Below the pieces are notes generated by a model that had not been told where the DNA came from, did not search any database, and saw only the letters and a list, made by a program, of their open reading frames with translations. Below are positions 5,681 to 8,894 of a DNA stretch of 8,894 nt, one piece after another (positions within the stretch are counted from its first letter, which is position 1; the number at the start of each line of letters is the position of its first letter). A program made the translations under genes and the position numbers. Source of the stretch: Alectryocaccomicrobium faecavium (GTDB taxonomy: Bacteria; Bacillota; Clostridia; Christensenellales; Aristaeellaceae); the NCBI GenBank assembly GCA_018713425.1, contig DVOT01000200.1, positions 1 to 8,894 on the forward strand. Direction: 5' to 3'.

Positions 5681-8323
5681 ATGGCTCACAAGTATGTCTA
5701 CTTGTTCCGCGAAGGCCGTGCCGACATGAAGAACCTGTTGGGCGGCAAGGGCGCGAACCTGGCGGAGATGACCGCGCTTGGCCTGCCGGTGCCGCAGGGC
5801 TTTACCGTTTCCACGGAAGCCTGCACCGCGTATTACAACAACAATAAGCAAATCCCCGCCGAGATCCTCGAACAGATCGATGCCGCTCTTGCGCAGACGG
5901 AAGAAATCTGCGGCAAGAAGTTTGGCGACATGGAAAACCCCTTCCTCGTATCCGTCCGCTCGGGCGCGCGCGTATCCATGCCCGGCATGATGGATACCAT
6001 CCTCAACCTGGGCCTCAACGACATCGCCGTGCAGGGCCTCGCCAAGCTGACGGACAACGAACGCTTTGCCTACGATTCTTATCGCCGCTTCATCCAGATG
6101 TTCTCGGACGTGGTGATGGAGATCGACCGCAAAAAGTTCGAAGACGTGCTGGACGAACTCAAAGAAGCCAAGGGCGCGCGCTTCGATACCGATCTGGACG
6201 CCGACGATATGAAGGAAGTCGTGCGCCGCTTCAAGCAGATCTATCTGGAGAACAAGGGCGAGGAATTCCCGCAGGATCCCAAGACGCAGCTGATCGCCGC
6301 CATCAAGGCCGTGTTCCGCTCCTGGGACAACCCGCGCGCCATTTACTACCGCCGCATGAACGATATCCCGGGCGACTGGGGCACCGCCGTAAACGTTCAG
6401 TCCATGGTCTTCGGCAACATGGGCAACACCTCCGGCACGGGCGTGGCCTTCACCCGCAACCCCGCCACCGGCGAAAAGAAGCTCTACGGCGAATACCTCA
6501 TCAACGCGCAGGGCGAGGACGTCGTGGCCGGCATCCGCACCCCGCAGCAGATTGAAACCCTCAAGAACATCATGCCCGAAGTGTACGAGCAGTTCGCCAA
6601 CATCGCGGATACGCTCGAAAAGCACTATCGCGACATGCAGGATATGGAATACACCATCGAGCGCGGCAAGCTCTACATGTTGCAGACCCGCAACGGCAAG
6701 CGCACCGCCGCCGCCGCCCTCAAGATCGCCGTGGACCTGGTGGACGAGGGCATGATCAGCACCGACGAGGCCATCCTCAAGGTGGAACCCAAGCAGCTCG
6801 ACGCGTTGCTGCACCCGCAGTTCGACGCGAAGGCCCTGGCCTCCGCTGTGCCGGTTGCCATCGGCCTGCCGGCTTCCCCGGGCGCCGCTTGCGGCCGCAT
6901 CTATTTCACCGCCGCAGACGCCACCGCCGCCGCGCAGAGCGGACAGAAAGTGCTGCTCGTGCGCAACGAAACCTCGCCTGAGGACATCGAGGGCATGAAC
7001 CATTCCGAGGGCATCCTCACCTGCCGTGGCGGCATGACCTCGCACGCGGCGGTTGTCGCGCGCGGCATGGGCACTTGCTGCGTGGCCGGTTGCAGCGAGA
7101 TCACCGTGGATGAAAACGCCAAGGTGCTGCAGATTGGCGATCACATTTACGCCGAGGGCGACTACATGTCGCTGGATGGTTCCACCGGCAAGGTGTATGG
7201 CGAAGCGCTGCCCACGGTTGAGGCGGATCTCACCGGCGATTTCGCCCGCCTGATGGGCTGGGCGGATGAAGCCCGCCGCCTGCAGGTGCGCACCAACGCC
7301 GATACGCCCGAAGACGCCGCCGCCGCCGTGCGCTTTGGCGCGGAAGGCATCGGCCTCACCCGCACGGAGCACATGTTCTTCAGCGGCGACCGTATCGTGG
7401 CCGTGCGCGAGATGATCCTTTCGGACAACGAGGATCAGCGCCGCGCCGCCCTGCGCAAGCTGCTGCCCATGCAGAAGGGCGATTTCAAGGGCATCTACAA
7501 GGTGATGCAGGAGCGCCCGGTGACCATCCGCTATCTGGATCCGCCGCTGCATGAGTTCCTGCCGCACATCACCGCCACCGCGGAAATCGCCGAGCTGGCC
7601 AACCAGCTGGGCGTGACCCCCGAGGCCGTGATCCGCAAGATCATGTCCCTGCAGGAGCTCAACCCCATGATGGGCCACCGCGGCTGCCGTCTGTCGGTTA
7701 CCTTCCCGGAAATCGCCGAAATGCAGACCCGCGCGGTCATCGAAGCCGCCATTGAGGTGCGCGAGGAAGATGGCTACAACATCCATCCGGAAATCATGAT
7801 CCCGCTCATCGGCGACGTGAAGGAATTCGAGTTCGTGCGCGATGTCGTGGTGAAGACCGCCGAATTGGTCATGGCCGAAAAGGGCACCAAGATCGATTAT
7901 AAGGTCGGCACCATGATCGAGATCCCGCGCGCTGCGCTCACCGCGGATGAAATCGCCGAAAAGGCCGAGTTCTTCTCCTTCGGCACCAACGACCTCACGC
8001 AGATGACTTACGGCTTCTCGCGCGACGACGCGGCCAAGTTCCTCTCCGCCTACTACGATAACAAGGTCATGGAGAGCGACCCGTTCGCCAAGCTCGACCA
8101 GAAGGGCGTCGGCCGCCTGGTGCAGATGGCCGCGCAGCTGGGCCGCAAGACCCGTCCGGACATCAAGCTGGGCATCTGCGGCGAACACGGCGGCGACCCG
8201 TCCTCCGTGGAGTTCTGCCACAAAGTGGGCCTGAACTACGTTTCCTGCTCGCCCTTCCGCGTGCCGATCGCCCGCCTCGCCGCGGCGCATGCGGCCATCA
8301 AGGAAAAGATGGGCCAGCTGTAA
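5681..8323 (+). CDS. ppdK: Pyruvate, phosphate dikinase
   Basis: PPDK reversibly converts ATP, pyruvate and phosphate to AMP, PEP and pyrophosphate; in anaerobes it can work as a PPi-linked glycolytic step or in gluconeogenesis. The 880-residue product is close to the 874 of the Clostridium symbiosum enzyme and its key residues line up. The ATP-grasp part has K23 (GGKGANL), R93 (SVRSGA), D321 and E323 (QDMEYTIE) and R337 (LQTRNGK). The swivelling phosphohistidine domain has H455 in RGGMTSHAAVVARG, preceded by T453, the residue phosphorylated by PDRP in regulated enzymes. The C-terminal PEP/pyruvate barrel has R561 (LTRTEHMFF), R617 (TIRYLDPP), E747 (MIEIPRAA), N770 (SFGTNDLTQ) and the active-site cysteine C833 (GICGEHGG). 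Start: ATG 5681 with a strong ribosome site. The gene has its own promoter and appears monocistronic; no PDRP regulator gene is adjacent. It lacks TTA, CTA and TCA codons throughout, consistent with strong codon bias. Confidence 0.98.
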   Translation: MAHKYVYLFREGRADMKNLLGGKGANLAEMTALGLPVPQGFTVSTEACTAYYNNNKQIPAEILEQIDAALAQTEEICGKKFGDMENPFLVSVRSGARVSMPGMMDTILNLGLNDIAVQGLAKLTDNERFAYDSYRRFIQMFSDVVMEIDRKKFEDVLDELKEAKGARFDTDLDADDMKEVVRRFKQIYLENKGEEFPQDPKTQLIAAIKAVFRSWDNPRAIYYRRMNDIPGDWGTAVNVQSMVFGNMGNTSGTGVAFTRNPATGEKKLYGEYLINAQGEDVVAGIRTPQQIETLKNIMPEVYEQFANIADTLEKHYRDMQDMEYTIERGKLYMLQTRNGKRTAAAALKIAVDLVDEGMISTDEAILKVEPKQLDALLHPQFDAKALASAVPVAIGLPASPGAACGRIYFTAADATAAAQSGQKVLLVRNETSPEDIEGMNHSEGILTCRGGMTSHAAVVARGMGTCCVAGCSEITVDENAKVLQIGDHIYAEGDYMSLDGSTGKVYGEALPTVEADLTGDFARLMGWADEARRLQVRTNADTPEDAAAAVRFGAEGIGLTRTEHMFFSGDRIVAVREMILSDNEDQRRAALRKLLPMQKGDFKGIYKVMQERPVTIRYLDPPLHEFLPHITATAEIAELANQLGVTPEAVIRKIMSLQELNPMMGHRGCRLSVTFPEIAEMQTRAVIEAAIEVREEDGYNIHPEIMIPLIGDVKEFEFVRDVVVKTAELVMAEKGTKIDYKVGTMIEIPRAALTADEIAEKAEFFSFGTNDLTQMTYGFSRDDAAKFLSAYYDNKVMESDPFAKLDQKGVGRLVQMAAQLGRKTRPDIKLGICGEHGGDPSSVEFCHKVGLNYVSCSPFRVPIARLAAAHAAIKEKMGQL

Positions 8324-8348
8324 GCAAAGCAAAACCAAAAAACAAATG

Positions 8349-8387
8349 GGGGCTGCGAAAAAACAGCAAAAGTTCTTTCGTAGCCCC
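8349..8387 (+). terminator. Long hairpin after ppdK, probable terminator and repeat unit
   Basis: Arms 8349-8364 and 8372-8387 form a 16-bp stem with one G-T wobble and one A-C mismatch around a 7-base loop (AGCAAAA). It starts 26 bases after the ppdK stop. There is no T-run after the stem: TCAGTCAGC follows directly. It is therefore not a classical intrinsic terminator and may instead be an interspersed repeat that stabilises the 3' end. A half copy of the same sequence ends the window (8869-8894). Confidence 0.55.
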
Positions 8388-8620
8388 TCAGTCAGCTTCG
8401 CTGACAGCATTCCACAGTGCGGCATAGTCGCCTCGCGTCTTCGCACCGCTCTGCGCTTCGCTTGCGCGGTGTTCCGTGGCTGCGCACTGCGCTTTGCTCC
8501 GTGTGCTCGCCACTCCAGCCCTTCGGGCCTCCGCTGCTCGCAGGGCTCGCTTGCGACGCTCCTTGCCTTACTGGGCTTACTTCGCGCTGCTTCGCGCACA
8601 GCGCGCGCGCTTCGTGCGCC
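8388..8620. repeat. TTCG-rich field of short hairpins, non-coding
   Basis: This GC-rich stretch holds seven CTTCG motifs at loop positions of short hairpins. Examples are GTCAGC-TTC-GCTGAC (8391-8405), the outer stem CACCGC/GCGGTG (8444-8449 with 8466-8471), and GCCC-TTC-GGGC (8518-8528). Open frames run through it on both strands, but their products are Arg/Ser/Ala/Pro/Cys-rich with no domain, and no ribosome site stands out. It looks like stacked intergenic repeat material of the kind spread through many clostridial genomes. No gene is called here. Confidence 0.6.
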
Positions 8621-8714
8621 CCCTTGAGTCCAAGGGGAGCCTTTTGGATAGTGGTACTACCGTATGAAGCAACACTGCCCAAAAGCCTCCTTTTTCCCGA
8701 AGGGAAAAGGGAGG
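8620..8714. repeat. Composite inverted repeat with a hairpin on each side
   Basis: Two 18-base arms, 8636-8653 (GGAGCCTTTTGGATAGTG) and 8673-8690, are inverted copies matching at 15 of 18 positions across a 19-base spacer. On the left lies a 7-bp hairpin CCCCTTG-AGTC-CAAGGGG (8620-8637). On the right lies a 13-bp hairpin with one wobble (8686-8698 with 8702-8714, loop GAA). Its outer arms overlap the main inverted repeat. The symmetry resembles a small non-autonomous mobile or REP-type element; no transposase or target duplication was identified. Confidence 0.6.
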
Positions 8715-8783
8715 TGGCGCGGCGTAGCCGCGACGGAGGGATTCAAAAGGGAGGTGTCACGGCGCAGCCGTGACGGAGGGATT
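8705..8783 (+). repeat. Two tandem 39-base REP-like palindromic units
   Basis: Unit 1 (8705-8743) and unit 2 (8745-8783) both begin AAAAGGGAGGTG and end GACGGAGGGATT, with a period of 40. Between these constant ends each has a hairpin: CGCGGC-GTA-GCCGCG (8718-8732) and TCACGGC-GCA-GCCGTGA (8757-8773). The units differ at only a few positions; two of these form a compensatory pair (G8719-C8731 against A8759-T8771) that keeps the stem. With only two units and no spacers this is not a CRISPR array. Confidence 0.8.
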
Positions 8784-8793
8784 AGAAACGCAA

Positions 8794-8836
8794 AAATTGC
8801 AAGATTATGCCATTTAAAAATACAATCTTGCAATTT
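8794..8836. terminator. AT-rich 13-bp perfect inverted repeat, possible bidirectional terminator
   Basis: AAATTGCAAGATT (8794-8806) pairs perfectly with 8824-8836 across a 17-base loop that contains a run of A. A-rich sequence lies on the left and T/A-rich on the right, so either strand could give a weak terminator. It sits in an abruptly AT-rich patch (8784-8868) that contrasts with the rest of the window. A binding site or element end is an alternative. Confidence 0.4.
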
Positions 8837-8868
8837 CAAATAAAATATCAACTTTATCAATGCTCTGA

Positions 8869-8894
8869 GGCTGTGAAAGAACAACAAAAGTTTT
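8869..8894 (+). repeat. Second, partial copy of the post-ppdK hairpin repeat, cut by window edge
   Basis: This 26-base stretch matches 8351-8376 at 22 of 26 positions without gaps, and all four differences are transitions. It comprises the left arm (GGCTGTGAAAGAAC), the loop and the first bases of the right arm. The rest of the right arm lies beyond the window. Confidence 0.65.

Noticed and set aside
5618..8599. 993-residue open frame on the minus strand across ppdK
   Set aside because: It is in codon register antisense to a secure ppdK; the product is His/Gly/Ala/Val-rich without a domain and is explained by the absence of TTA, CTA and TCA codons in ppdK.
8417..8773. 118-residue plus-strand frame, and a 96-residue minus-strand frame (8392-8682), in the repeat region
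   Set aside because: Both run through palindromic repeats, have low-complexity basic/Cys-rich products and lack convincing ribosome sites.
8705..8783. CRISPR array
   Set aside because: There are only two units, the units abut with a single base between them and no spacers, and no cas gene is present in the window.

Overview
The window is a GC-rich bacterial chromosome segment, most likely from a Gram-positive anaerobe of class Clostridia (an Oscillospirales- or Christensenellales-type gut lineage). Three things suggest this: the mnmG-rsmG order; a feoA-feoB pair followed by the small FeoB-associated Cys-rich membrane protein typical of Firmicutes; and a clostridial-type pyruvate,phosphate dikinase with a strong AAGGAGG ribosome site. 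The taxon is an inference from gene content and sequence style, not from a marker-gene comparison.

Layout. Positions 1-2398 (minus strand) hold mnmG followed by rsmG, which overlap by 4 bases; rsmG runs off the left edge. Positions 2399-2577 are a divergent control region with a minus-strand promoter for mnmG, a good sigma-A-type promoter for feo, an 11-bp-phased direct repeat and an imperfect palindrome. Positions 2578-5551 (plus strand) are a tightly packed ferrous-iron operon: feoA, feoB, a 59-residue Cys-rich membrane protein and a YjbQ/UPF0047-family gene. Each junction is either a 4-base overlap or directly abutting, so translation is probably coupled. Positions 5681-8323 hold ppdK with its own promoter. 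From 8324 to the end there is no convincing gene. That stretch is a mosaic of hairpins and interspersed repeats: a long hairpin after ppdK, a TTCG-rich hairpin field, a composite inverted repeat, two 39-base REP-like units with a compensatory base-pair change, an AT-rich 13-bp inverted repeat, and half of a second copy of the post-ppdK hairpin cut by the window edge.

How the genes fit together. MnmG and RsmG act on the translation machinery (tRNA wobble uridine modification and 16S rRNA methylation). The feo operon imports Fe(II): FeoB is the GTPase-coupled membrane permease, FeoA its small SH3-like partner, and the Cys-rich protein probably an accessory metal-binding membrane peptide. YjbQ is an unusual last member. 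PpdK interconverts pyruvate and PEP with ATP/AMP and PPi/Pi in anaerobic central metabolism.

No clear previously unknown multi-gene system is visible. The best leads are the His/Asp-rich insert in FeoB, the coupling of yjbQ to iron uptake, and the structured repeat field after ppdK.
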